From Bacillota bacterium (GTDB lineage: Bacteria > Bacillota > Clostridia > Acetivibrionales > DTU013), in NCBI GenBank assembly GCA_023426125.1, contig JAFABI010000087.1, positions 124,001 through 188,000 of the forward strand: DNA of 64,000 bases, read 5' to 3'. A model generated the notes under the pieces. The model worked only from the letters and a program-made list of their open reading frames with translations, did no database searches and was not told where the DNA came from. Positions 8,359 through 16,493 of the stretch are shown here, one piece after another. A program made the translations under genes and the position numbers. Position 1 is the first letter of the stretch. Every line of letters begins with the position of its first letter.

Positions 8359-9078
8359 ATGAGACGATATGGGACTGTCCTGGCGGCTTTTCTGCTCGTA
8401 GTGATTCTGGTAATAATTGAAATAGCCGTTGTAAAAGGCGCATCAAATTATGAACCGGTATCGGAAGTGGTGTTTACAAAAGTCAGGATAGCGGAAAATA
8501 GCGAGATAACGGCAGAAATGCTGGAAGTAAAAAAAATAGGTATTGGTATGGTGCACCGCTTGTCCCTGAGAAATATCGGGGAGGTGGTGGGAAAAAGGGC
8601 TGCCATGGATATTGAAGCAGGAGAAATGGTCCTTGCAGCTAAGCTGGGCTATGAAGGAATGGAGAGCATAGCGGTAAAAGACAGGAACAAAAGGCTATAT
8701 TCGGTTGAATTCAGGGGTGATCAGGCAAATGGATGGTGGCTGATGACAGATCAAAATGTAGATATCCTGTTTGTCCCTAACAATACGCAAACCTCCGCCG
8801 GTAATAAAACGGAGGGTAACGTCGCAGTTGCAGAGCAAACCATGGACATCGCCTCGAGCAGAGTACAGAAGCTTAAGAATATAAGGATAGCCGCTCTGAT
8901 CGACGCAAATGGGAAATTGCTGGAAAACAGGGACAGGACTACGCTGCCCCAATATGTTTCCTTTGAGGTAACGGACCAGCAGGCGGATTTTCTGGCTTAT
9001 GCCAAAAGCAACGGAAGGCTTGAGCTATGCGTTATTCCTGATGGAGCTTCCATCGATGGACAAGAGGGGGGAGAGTGA
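8359..9078 (+). CDS. CpaB/RcpC-like pilus assembly protein (SAF domain)
   Basis: 239 residues: basic N-terminus, one membrane helix (about 7-26), then a SAF-like domain with the pattern VRIAENSEITAEML and the later AAMDIEAGEMV, typical of CpaB. In Gram-negatives CpaB works with the secretin; here, with no outer membrane, it probably acts at the cell wall. ATG 8359 follows AGGAGG at 8341-8346. A TTG at 8338 is in frame but would lie over that ribosome binding site. It is the last gene of the locus and is separated from it by a palindromic element. Confidence 0.82.
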   Translation: MRRYGTVLAAFLLVVILVIIEIAVVKGASNYEPVSEVVFTKVRIAENSEITAEMLEVKKIGIGMVHRLSLRNIGEVVGKRAAMDIEAGEMVLAAKLGYEGMESIAVKDRNKRLYSVEFRGDQANGWWLMTDQNVDILFVPNNTQTSAGNKTEGNVAVAEQTMDIASSRVQKLKNIRIAALIDANGKLLENRDRTTLPQYVSFEVTDQQADFLAYAKSNGRLELCVIPDGASIDGQEGGE

Positions 9079-9091
9079 AGTTCAGAAAAAA

Positions 9092-9171
9092 GTGTAGGGG
9101 CATGCATTCTGCCTCCATATAGGGGTGTATTGAGCGAAAGGAAAAGTGCAGGGGCGCGCATTGCGCGTCCG
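9092..9171. repeat. two short GGGGC palindromic repeats
   Basis: GTAGGGGCATGCATTCTGCC near 9095 is a degenerate copy, and CAGGGGCGCGCATTGCGCG at 9149-9167 is a standard member of the GGGGCG-N-CGTCC palindrome family, which has about ten more copies in this window. Confidence 0.7.
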
Positions 9172-9197
9172 CATCTCCCCTCGCTCTCTTTTTCTTA

Positions 9198-9226
9198 ATG
9201 ACAAAAACGCTGAAAAGCGATATAAT
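9198..9226 (+). promoter_or_regulatory. predicted sigma-A promoter of the araC-type gene
   Basis: -35 ATGACA (9198-9203), 17-bp spacer, -10 TATAAT (9221-9226). Transcription would start near 9233, placing the 39-bp palindrome at 9240-9278 in the 5' leader. Confidence 0.6.
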
Positions 9227-9239
9227 TTGCATAGGGAAA

Positions 9240-9278
9240 ATAACGAGGCGACAAATTTCCTTTGAATTAGGTCGTTAT
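9240..9278. repeat. 39-bp palindromic element in the 5' leader
   Basis: Begins ATAACGAGGCGACAAA and ends TTAGGTCGTTAT, with ATAACGA/TCGTTAT as inverted ends. An almost identical copy occurs at 42367-42404, upstream of spmA. It lies 20 bp before the ribosome binding site of the AraC-type gene, so it could affect that gene's translation. Confidence 0.7.
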
Positions 9279-9307
9279 AACCGGGGAACCCGTTCATGGA
9301 GGGGATA

Positions 9308-10198
9308 ATGGATAAAACTTTTCTGCCCAAAGCGTGGGAAAGCCTTTTGAATACTTCCAGCTTTATGCCGGTCATCGTCAAGACCATCGAAAGGTTCCAT
9401 GACCCCAGCTGGTCCATGGAGCCAAACACGCATGAGCATTATGAAATGGTTTATATGAAAAAGGGGAATTCCGTTTTTGAAATTGCAGGCCAGCCCGTGA
9501 TCCTGGGCCCGAATGATATTATCATCATAAAGCCGAGGCAGCAGCACAAATTTATCGTAAAGTCAGATGCCGGCTGTGATTTCATCGTTTTAAGCTTCCG
9601 ATTCGAAAACAGGATCAGCGGGGAATATTCCGAAGTACCCCTGGAGGATTTCCTGAATTTTGTAAGCAGCAGGGAAACCGGTCCGTTTATTTCCCTGAAG
9701 ATCAGCCAGAAAAACGAAATCATCGTGATTCTGAACAGAATCATGAGGGAAAGGGAAAGCAGCGAGCCCGGCAGCGATTTTTTAAAGCATTTGCTGGTGC
9801 TGGAGCTGTTTGTCCTCTTATCCCGCGCTCTGAAAATGGAATGGGAGAACAGCATAAAAAGCAAAAGCCCCAAATTGCGCGAGCTTATCAACATTTCCAT
9901 CAATTATATACACAACAACTTTGAACGGGAAATATCCCTGGGGGATATTGCAAAGTTTGTATTTTTAAGTCCCAGCTACTTTGCGCGCGCTTTCAAGGAG
10001 GAGACGGGCTTAAGCCCCATCAGCTACCTGCTTAAGATCAGGATAGAGCGGGCAAAGGAGCTTCTGGCGGATACAGAGCTAAAAATAAGCGACATTGCCC
10101 TGAATGTCGGCTTCTCAAATCAGCAAAGATTTAATGAAATGTTTAAAAAATATGCCAGGCAAACGCCGCTTCAGTACAGGAAGAGTGCGATCCAATAG
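9308..10198 (+). CDS. AraC-family transcriptional regulator with cupin sensor domain
   Basis: 296 residues. The N-terminal half (about 30-120) is a cupin-like ligand domain, with HEHYEMVYM, IIKPRQQHKF. The C-terminal 100 residues hold the double HTH of AraC/XylS proteins: SLGDIAKFVFLSPSYFARAF and ISDIALNVGFSNQQRFNEMF. Such proteins usually sense sugars or other small molecules and activate neighbouring genes. It is followed by leuCDB after 162 bp, but AraC control of leucine genes is not standard, so the link is only positional. ATG 9308 is chosen because GGAGGGG at 9298-9304 overlaps the earlier ATG at 9296. Confidence 0.88.
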   Translation: MDKTFLPKAWESLLNTSSFMPVIVKTIERFHDPSWSMEPNTHEHYEMVYMKKGNSVFEIAGQPVILGPNDIIIIKPRQQHKFIVKSDAGCDFIVLSFRFENRISGEYSEVPLEDFLNFVSSRETGPFISLKISQKNEIIVILNRIMRERESSEPGSDFLKHLLVLELFVLLSRALKMEWENSIKSKSPKLRELINISINYIHNNFEREISLGDIAKFVFLSPSYFARAFKEETGLSPISYLLKIRIERAKELLADTELKISDIALNVGFSNQQRFNEMFKKYARQTPLQYRKSAIQ

Positions 10199-10360
10199 CT
10201 GTCCGGGAGCTTCTTTCATCATAAAACATGAATAATCCCGTGTTTTTACGGCAATTAACAGGAAGAAATCCGTTTGCTTAAACCTTATAATTTATCATAA
10301 AATAGTATAGGTCAAAGCAAATGCGTTCACAAAAGGCAACATGGAAGTGGAGGAAAAAAC

Positions 10361-11620
10361 ATGGGAATGACAATGACTCAGAAAATACTGGCCGACCATG
10401 CGGGCCTTGATCAGGTGAAAGCCGGACAGCTGATCAAAGCAAAGCTGGATCTTGTGCTGGGCAATGACATAACAACTCCGGTGGCAGTCAAGGAATTTAG
10501 GAGAATCGGAGTAGACAGGGTTTTTGATAAAAATAAAATAGCCATCGTACCGGATCACTTTACTCCCAACAAAGACATCAAATCCGCCGAACAGGTGAAA
10601 TTCATAAAGGAATTTGCCAGGGAGATGGGCATCGTCAATTATTTTGAAATCGGACAGATGGGTGTGGAGCATGCGCTGCTCCCTGAAAAAGGTCTGGTGG
10701 TTGCAGGTGATGTGGTAATAGGCGCAGATTCGCATACCTGTACCTATGGAGCGCTGGGGGCGTTTTCCACCGGCATAGGAAGCACGGATATGGCGGCAGG
10801 CATGGCGACGGGAGAAGCCTGGTTCAAGGTGCCTGAAGCGATTAAATTCGTATTGAAGGGCAAGCTTCGGAAGTGGGTCAGCGGAAAGGACGTCATACTC
10901 CACATCATCGGCAGGATAGGAGTAGACGGAGCTTTGTACAAATCCATGGAATTCACCGGCGAAGGCTTAAGCCAGCTGTCAATGGACGACAGGCTGTCGA
11001 TGGCCAACATGGCCATTGAGGCGGGTGGAAAGAACGGAATCTTCGAGGTGGATGAAAAGACCCTCGACTATATAAAAGAGCACTCGGCAAAGCCCTATAA
11101 AATTTATAAAGCGGACAGCGACGCGGAATATTCGGAGGTCTACGAAATAGACCTAAGTGAAATCAAGTCTACGGTTGCGTTCCCGCACTTACCTGAAAAT
11201 ACCAGGACCATCGATGAAGTCGGCGATGTTGCCATTGACCAGGTCATCATCGGCTCCTGCACCAATGGGAGAATTGAGGATATGAGGGTTGCCGCCGCTG
11301 TTCTCAAAGGCCGCAAGGTTCATCCCGATGTAAGGTGTATCATCATACCCGCGACACAGAAAATCTGGAAGCAGGCGATGAACGAAGGCCTTTTCGATAC
11401 ATTCATCGATTCCGGTGCGGCAGTTAGTACGCCTACCTGCGGGCCATGCCTCGGAGGGCATATGGGTATCCTGGCAAAAGGTGAAAGAGCCGTTGCGACC
11501 ACAAACAGGAACTTTGTAGGCAGAATGGGCCATCCCGAGAGCGAAGTCTATCTGGCAAGCCCTGCAATAGCGGCAGCTTCCGCAGTAGCCGGAAAAATAG
11601 CTTCACCTGAGGATATATGA
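10361..11620 (+). CDS. leuC: 3-isopropylmalate dehydratase large subunit
   Basis: 419 residues, the shorter aconitase-type LeuC of clostridia and archaea. It isomerises 2-isopropylmalate to 3-isopropylmalate in leucine synthesis together with LeuD. The [4Fe-4S] ligands are visible in GSCTNGR and TCGPCLGG, and the HTCTYG substrate segment lies near residue 126. GTGGAGG precedes ATG 10361. Start of leuCDB; leuA is not in the window. Some members of this family act on homoaconitate or citramalate, but the adjacent leuB supports the leucine role. No T-box motif is seen in the upstream 162 bp. Confidence 0.95.
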   Translation: MGMTMTQKILADHAGLDQVKAGQLIKAKLDLVLGNDITTPVAVKEFRRIGVDRVFDKNKIAIVPDHFTPNKDIKSAEQVKFIKEFAREMGIVNYFEIGQMGVEHALLPEKGLVVAGDVVIGADSHTCTYGALGAFSTGIGSTDMAAGMATGEAWFKVPEAIKFVLKGKLRKWVSGKDVILHIIGRIGVDGALYKSMEFTGEGLSQLSMDDRLSMANMAIEAGGKNGIFEVDEKTLDYIKEHSAKPYKIYKADSDAEYSEVYEIDLSEIKSTVAFPHLPENTRTIDEVGDVAIDQVIIGSCTNGRIEDMRVAAAVLKGRKVHPDVRCIIIPATQKIWKQAMNEGLFDTFIDSGAAVSTPTCGPCLGGHMGILAKGERAVATTNRNFVGRMGHPESEVYLASPAIAAASAVAGKIASPEDI

Positions 11621-11638
11621 GAAAGGAATGCATTTAAA

Positions 11639-12127
11639 ATGAAAGCAAACGGAAAAGTTATAAAATATGGCAACAATGTGGATACAGACGTAATCATTCC
11701 TGCCAGGTACCTGAACACCTCGGACCCTGCTGAACTGGCCAGCCACTGTATGGAGGACCTTGACAAGGATTTTTTAAAAAAGGTGAAGAGCGGCGATATC
11801 ATGGTTGCGGGCAAAAACTTCGGCTGCGGTTCGTCAAGAGAGCATGCGCCCATTGCCATCAAAGCCTCCGGAATTTCATGCATCATTGCCGAAACCTTTG
11901 CCAGGATTTTTTACAGGAACGCCATCAATATCGGACTGCCTATCATCGAATGCCCGGAAGCGGCGGCAGACATTTCCGATGGTGACAGCGTGAGCATCGA
12001 CTTCGATACGGGAGTGATCACCAACAATACGAAAAACAAAACATACAGCGGAGTTTCGTTTCCCGAATTCATGCAGCAGATTATTGCCGCCGACGGCTTG
12101 ATCGGATACATCAAAAAGCAGCTTTAG
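11639..12127 (+). CDS. leuD: 3-isopropylmalate dehydratase small subunit
   Basis: 162 residues, the swivel domain that completes the LeuC active site. Diagnostic motifs: NNVDTDVIIPARYL near the N-terminus and GKNFGCGSSREHAP around residue 60. Its length is that of the short clostridial/archaeal LeuD. It begins 18 bp after leuC. Confidence 0.95.
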   Translation: MKANGKVIKYGNNVDTDVIIPARYLNTSDPAELASHCMEDLDKDFLKKVKSGDIMVAGKNFGCGSSREHAPIAIKASGISCIIAETFARIFYRNAINIGLPIIECPEAAADISDGDSVSIDFDTGVITNNTKNKTYSGVSFPEFMQQIIAADGLIGYIKKQL

Positions 12128-12136
12128 CATCCTGGA

Positions 12137-12163
12137 GTGCAGGGGCGGCCATTGGCCGTCCGC
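12137..12163. repeat. GGGGCGGCC palindromic repeat between leuD and leuB
   Basis: CAGGGGCGGCCATTGGCCG followed by TCCGCC; a member of the dispersed GGGGCG family, lying 10 bp after the leuD stop within the operon. Confidence 0.75.
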
Positions 12164-12219
12164 CTGTGAAAGCAAGCATAATTCCCGGGCATGGCGGATT
12201 AAAGAGAAGGAGAACAGAC

Positions 12220-13290
12220 ATGGACTACAGGATAACGGTACTAAAGGGCGACGGAATTGGCCCGGAAGTTATTGACGAGACGCTGGAGCTTGTTAAACTG
12301 GCAGGGCAGAAATATGGTCACGGATTTATTTTCAATGAGGAGTTGATGGGCGGCTGTGCCATCGATGCAACCGGCGTACCGCTGCCCCAAGAAACAGTGG
12401 AAAGCTGCAAGACAAGCGATGCGGTGCTGCTTGGCGCCGTAGGCGGCCCCAAATGGGACACCCTTCCCGGCAATCTCCGTCCCGAAGCAGGACTTCTGGG
12501 TATCCGTGCAGCGCTCGGACTTTTTGCAAATCTCCGGCCGGCCATTATTTATGAAGCCTTGAAGGATGCCTCCCCGCTAAAAACCGAAATCATCAAAGAC
12601 GGAATCGACATCATGGTCGTCCGGGAGCTTACGGGCGGAATCTATTTTGGCGAAAGAGGCCGTATAGGAAGTGACGCCGCCTTTGATACCGAGAAGTACA
12701 GCGTACCTGAAATAGAAAGAATCGCCAGAGTTGCTTTTGAAGCTGCAAAGAAAAGAAGGAAGCTGGTTACATCGGTGGACAAAGCCAACGTCCTTGAAAG
12801 CTCAAGGCTTTGGAGAGAAGTTGTCATAAGGCTCTCCGCCGAATATCCTGACGTCGCTCTTAACCATATGTATGTGGATAATGCCGCCATGCAGCTGGTA
12901 AGAAAGCCGGACCAGTTTGACGTGATCGTAACCTCCAACCTATTCGGCGATATCCTTTCCGATGAAGCCTCCATGATCACAGGCTCCATTGGCATGCTGC
13001 CTTCAGCCAGCCTCGGCGGCGGAACTCTGGGACTTTATGAGCCGATCCACGGCTCGGCTCCGGACATTGCCGGACAGGACAGGGCAAACCCTATTGCAAC
13101 GATACTTTCAGCGGCAATGATGATGAAATATTCGCTTCAACTTGACCAGCCTTCAAAGGAGATCGAAAATGCAGTAGTAAGGGTCCTTAACAAGGGTTAC
13201 CGTACGGGAGATATTGCATCCGAAGGTTGTAAGCTGGTCGGTACGAAAGAAATGGGCAGACGGATAAGGGAGGAATTCTCCAAAGGATAA
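12220..13290 (+). CDS. leuB: 3-isopropylmalate dehydrogenase
   Basis: 356 residues, the usual size. It oxidises and decarboxylates 3-isopropylmalate with NAD to the leucine keto-acid precursor. Motifs: GDGIGPEV at the N-terminus, the catalytic/metal region VTSNLFGDILSDEAS, and GSAPDIAGQDRANP for NAD binding. ATG 12220 has GAAGGAGA at a good distance. An upstream GTG at 12166 is in frame but would translate repeat sequence and is rejected. It is third in leuCDB, separated from leuD by 92 bp with a palindromic repeat. Confidence 0.95.
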   Translation: MDYRITVLKGDGIGPEVIDETLELVKLAGQKYGHGFIFNEELMGGCAIDATGVPLPQETVESCKTSDAVLLGAVGGPKWDTLPGNLRPEAGLLGIRAALGLFANLRPAIIYEALKDASPLKTEIIKDGIDIMVVRELTGGIYFGERGRIGSDAAFDTEKYSVPEIERIARVAFEAAKKRRKLVTSVDKANVLESSRLWREVVIRLSAEYPDVALNHMYVDNAAMQLVRKPDQFDVIVTSNLFGDILSDEASMITGSIGMLPSASLGGGTLGLYEPIHGSAPDIAGQDRANPIATILSAAMMMKYSLQLDQPSKEIENAVVRVLNKGYRTGDIASEGCKLVGTKEMGRRIREEFSKG

Positions 13291-13329
13291 ATGGGGACGG
13301 ATTCGTTCACCTAAGGCTTATCGGATGTC

Positions 13330-14253
13330 CTATTCTCCTGGTCTTTTGCTTAGCCTGAACAAGCTGAACAGAATAAGCGCCATCCCGAAATACTGGACCA
13401 AAGCAAGCCTTTCATCCAGAACCAGAAATCCGGTGATCACCGAAACTACCGGTATAAGATTCAAAAAAGCCGAAGATACAGTGGGGCCCAGCCTTTTTAT
13501 CGCATACAGGAATGCGAAATAGGATAGAGCCGAGCAGAATACGCCCAAATAGATGAGGTTTAAAAGCGAAGTCGTCGTAACGGGCTTCCAGCTTTGGATT
13601 TCAGGTATGACGAAAGGAATGAACAAGATACTGCTGATAGCCGTCTGATAAACGGTTATCACCAGGCTGGCATACCTGCTGCCCAATCCCCGGCTGAGTA
13701 CCGTATAGACAACCCAGCTGATCATTGCGCCCATGATAAGCATATTTCCCAGAAAAGTACCGGAAGAAAAGTCAAGCTTGCCGTTGACCGATATTACCAG
13801 ATAAACTCCTGCAATGGATACCAGGATGCACAGAATGATTTTCAGATTGACTTTCATTTTAAAAAACAAGGCCTCGGTAATCACCGTAAATATCGGTACG
13901 GCAGCAACGATCATCGATGCGCTTGAAGCGGTGGTAAACCTCAGGCCGTTATTTTCAAAGACAAAATAAAGAACGATGCCGAAAAAGCTGGAGCCCGCCA
14001 GTAACAACAAATCCCCCGGTTTGATGCGAAGAGACGTCTTTGTGGCCAATACCCAGATAAACAGCGGCACAAGGGCGATGAACTGCCTGAAAAAAGCAAT
14101 GGAAACAGGAGGGATCTCCTGCAATACCACTTTCGTACTGATGAAGGATATGCCCCAAAATATTACGGGAAGCATAACAAGAGCATAGGATGCCAGCTTG
14201 CCTTTATCCGGTTTTTTGTCCGGGTTTTCACCTGACCCCAATTGTTTATCCAT
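13330..14253 (-). CDS. EamA/DMT-family transporter
   Basis: 307 residues with about ten membrane helices in two five-helix halves, each an EamA domain (about 12-145 and 158-295). Motifs such as PVIFWGISFISTKVVL at the first helix are typical of this drug/metabolite exporter superfamily. Probably an exporter of an amino acid or metabolite at the cell membrane; substrate unknown. It is convergent with leuB (39 bp apart) and has its own promoter. Export of a branched-chain compound is a guess only. Confidence 0.88.
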   Translation of the reverse strand: MDKQLGSGENPDKKPDKGKLASYALVMLPVIFWGISFISTKVVLQEIPPVSIAFFRQFIALVPLFIWVLATKTSLRIKPGDLLLLAGSSFFGIVLYFVFENNGLRFTTASSASMIVAAVPIFTVITEALFFKMKVNLKIILCILVSIAGVYLVISVNGKLDFSSGTFLGNMLIMGAMISWVVYTVLSRGLGSRYASLVITVYQTAISSILFIPFVIPEIQSWKPVTTTSLLNLIYLGVFCSALSYFAFLYAIKRLGPTVSSAFLNLIPVVSVITGFLVLDERLALVQYFGMALILFSLFRLSKRPGE

Positions 14254-14574
14254 TTCATTACCTATATTCTTATCTATACAAGATTATTCCACATCTTTGA
14301 CTTCACATATTATCCTATTATAGCACCGGGATTTTTGAAAAACAAATTGTTTTTTTACAGGTAATCCTGTAAAATCCTATTAATATGCATAATTATACAT
14401 TTTGCGCAAACCATTGAAAACCTAAAAGAATCTTGTTAAACTATATATGACAGGAAATGCCAAATGTATATAAGTATAGACAATAGATGGCTAACGGGTT
14501 TTTTAGGAATATGTCATTATCAGAAACAAAAAGGGGAGACTTGGCGGCATGAATTACATGGAGGGGTGTTATTT
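14254..14574. other. intergenic region between DMT exporter and oppB, 321 bp
   Basis: Holds the minus-strand promoter listed next and presumably the opp promoter, for which I see no well-spaced pair. No gene is supported; the open frame from 14464 is only an upstream extension of oppB. Confidence 0.5.
14317..14345 (-). promoter_or_regulatory. predicted sigma-A promoter of the DMT transporter gene
   Basis: Read on the minus strand: -35 TTGTTT (14345-14340), 17-bp spacer, -10 TATAAT (14322-14317). The leader would be about 55 nt. Confidence 0.6.
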
Positions 14575-15495
14575 TTGCTTCGTTTTACGTTTGTAAGAAT
14601 TGTATACTCGTTATTGACTTTGTTTGTAGTCATAACAATCACCTTTTTCTTAATGCATGCCATACCCGGGGGAATATACACGAGTGAAAAGAGGCTGCCG
14701 CCTGCCATTGTTGAAAATATCAAGGCTAAATACGGTTTGGACAAGCCGCTGGGGCAGCAATATATCCTGCAGGTCAAAAGCATAGCGATGCTTGATTTCG
14801 GGATGTCCATGAAGAACCAGGGAAGAAAAGTCAATGACATTATTGCCGATCATTTTCCGAGTTCTGCCAGGCTTGGCGCTTTTTCCATAACCTTATGCCT
14901 TTTTACCGGGATACCCCTGGGGATTCTATCGGCTTTGAAGGTTGGCAAATGGCAGGATAGGGTGTCAATGGTTCTTGCAACGCTGGGTGTGTCGATACCA
15001 GGGTTTGTGGTCGCCGTGCTTTCCCAATATTTTCTTGGGACCAGGCTGGGGATTTTTCCTACGATTGGTGATGGTACGCTCCTCCATCTCGTCTTGCCGG
15101 GGATTGCGCTATCCTTTTTCCCGCTTTCGTTTATTGCCCGCCTGATAAGGTCGGGGATGATTGAAGTGCTTGAAGAGGATTATATCAGGATTGCACGTGC
15201 AAAAGGCCTCTCCGATGGGGCGGTTCTATACAAGCATGCATTAAAGAATTCCGTAATGCCGGTTGTCACATACCTTGGCCCATTGATTGCCGGAGTGTTT
15301 ACAGGCAGCTTTGTTATTGAATCGGTGTTCAACATACCGGGGCTGGGCAGGTATTTTGTTGCCAGCATCGGAAACAGGGACTATACGGTAATTATGGGCT
15401 TGACCGTTTTTTATTCCCTTTTCCTTATTGGAATGAACCTGATCGTTGACCTGATTTATGTTGTAATCGACCCACGAATAAAACTGAGGAAATAA
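14575..15495 (+). CDS. oppB: oligopeptide/dipeptide ABC transporter permease OppB/DppB
   Basis: 306 residues with six membrane helices. The C-terminal half holds the ABC-binding EAA-type segment RAKGLSDGAVLYKHALKN. This permease forms, with OppC, the membrane channel for peptide uptake. TTG 14575 is chosen because GGAGGGG at 14560-14566 is eight bases upstream and gives the usual start MLRFTFVRIVYSLL; the frame extends to ATG 14464, but that would add 37 atypical residues. First gene of oppBCDFA. Confidence 0.9.
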   Translation: MLRFTFVRIVYSLLTLFVVITITFFLMHAIPGGIYTSEKRLPPAIVENIKAKYGLDKPLGQQYILQVKSIAMLDFGMSMKNQGRKVNDIIADHFPSSARLGAFSITLCLFTGIPLGILSALKVGKWQDRVSMVLATLGVSIPGFVVAVLSQYFLGTRLGIFPTIGDGTLLHLVLPGIALSFFPLSFIARLIRSGMIEVLEEDYIRIARAKGLSDGAVLYKHALKNSVMPVVTYLGPLIAGVFTGSFVIESVFNIPGLGRYFVASIGNRDYTVIMGLTVFYSLFLIGMNLIVDLIYVVIDPRIKLRK

Positions 15496-15505
15496 AGGGT
15501 GTGAC

Positions 15506-16480
15506 ATGCAATTATCTACCGATTTGTTCAAACCGCTGGTTCGGACTGAAAAGCTTATAAGTGAATTATCCAGGCCAAGCCCTACATTCTGGGGCGACGC
15601 CTGGCAAAGGCTCAAGAGGAACAGGACTGCCATGGTAAGCCTGGCAGCGATTATCGTTATCCTGCTTGCTGCTGTCCTTGGGCCTGAAATCATACCTTAT
15701 AAATATTCCGACCAGACAAGGGGCGAGGAAAGCATGATGCCCGGCCCCAGGCACCCCATGGGAACCGACGGCCTTGGCCGGGATACGCTTGCAAGGGTCT
15801 TATACGGTGCAAGGATATCTCTTAGCGTCGGGCTTGTCGCATGTCTGATCAATTTGACGATCGGAGTGCTGTATGGCGGAATTTCCGGCTATATTGGCGG
15901 TAAAACAGATAATATTATGATGAGAATTGTCGATATAATTTACAGTATACCTACAATGCTTTACGTAATACTTTTAAGCGTGGTATTGCGGCCGTACCTT
16001 GATGCCGTTTTTTCCGGCAATGTGCTTTTGGCTCCGCTGAAAGCGGCAGGATCGGGACTGGTTAGTATTTATCTGGCAATAGGTCTTTCCTATTGGGTGG
16101 TAATGGCAAGAATCGTAAGAAGCCGGATTTTAAGCTTAAAGGAGCAGGAATATGTGATTGCGGCAAAAGCAGCAGGCGCAGGAGGGTTTAGAATACTAAC
16201 CAGACACTTGATTCCTAATTGTGTGAGCCCTGTGATTGTCACAACGATGCTGCTGATTCCCGATGCAATCTTCACCGAATCCTTCCTGAGCTTCATCGGG
16301 CTTGGCGTGGACGCCCCCGTACCAAGCTGGGGGGGACTGGCTTCCGATGCTTTGGGCAGTATAAGATCGAATTTTTTCCTGCTTTTGTTTCCTGCCATGG
16401 CAATCAGCATTACAATCCTGGCATTCAACCTTTTCGGGGATGGGCTGCGAGACGCTCTTGATCCAAGGATGAGAAAATAG
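15506..16480 (+). CDS. oppC: oligopeptide/dipeptide ABC transporter permease OppC/DppC
   Basis: 324 residues with the OppC hallmark HPMGTDGLGRD (about residue 84) between helices 1 and 2, and the permease loop AAKAAGAGGFRILTRHL. It pairs with OppB and starts 10 bp after it. Three periplasm-facing loops are longer than in standard OppC, notably around residues 160-180. Specificity cannot be read from the permease. Confidence 0.92.
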   Translation: MQLSTDLFKPLVRTEKLISELSRPSPTFWGDAWQRLKRNRTAMVSLAAIIVILLAAVLGPEIIPYKYSDQTRGEESMMPGPRHPMGTDGLGRDTLARVLYGARISLSVGLVACLINLTIGVLYGGISGYIGGKTDNIMMRIVDIIYSIPTMLYVILLSVVLRPYLDAVFSGNVLLAPLKAAGSGLVSIYLAIGLSYWVVMARIVRSRILSLKEQEYVIAAKAAGAGGFRILTRHLIPNCVSPVIVTTMLLIPDAIFTESFLSFIGLGVDAPVPSWGGLASDALGSIRSNFFLLLFPAMAISITILAFNLFGDGLRDALDPRMRK

Positions 16481-16493
16481 AAGGGTGGACTTC

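Noticed and set aside
10199..10360. T-box or leader attenuator before leuC
   Set aside because: No T-box core sequence and no terminator hairpin with T-run found.
12166..12219. Extended leuB start at GTG 12166
   Set aside because: The added residues are unlike LeuB and the ATG at 12220 has a proper AGGAG site.
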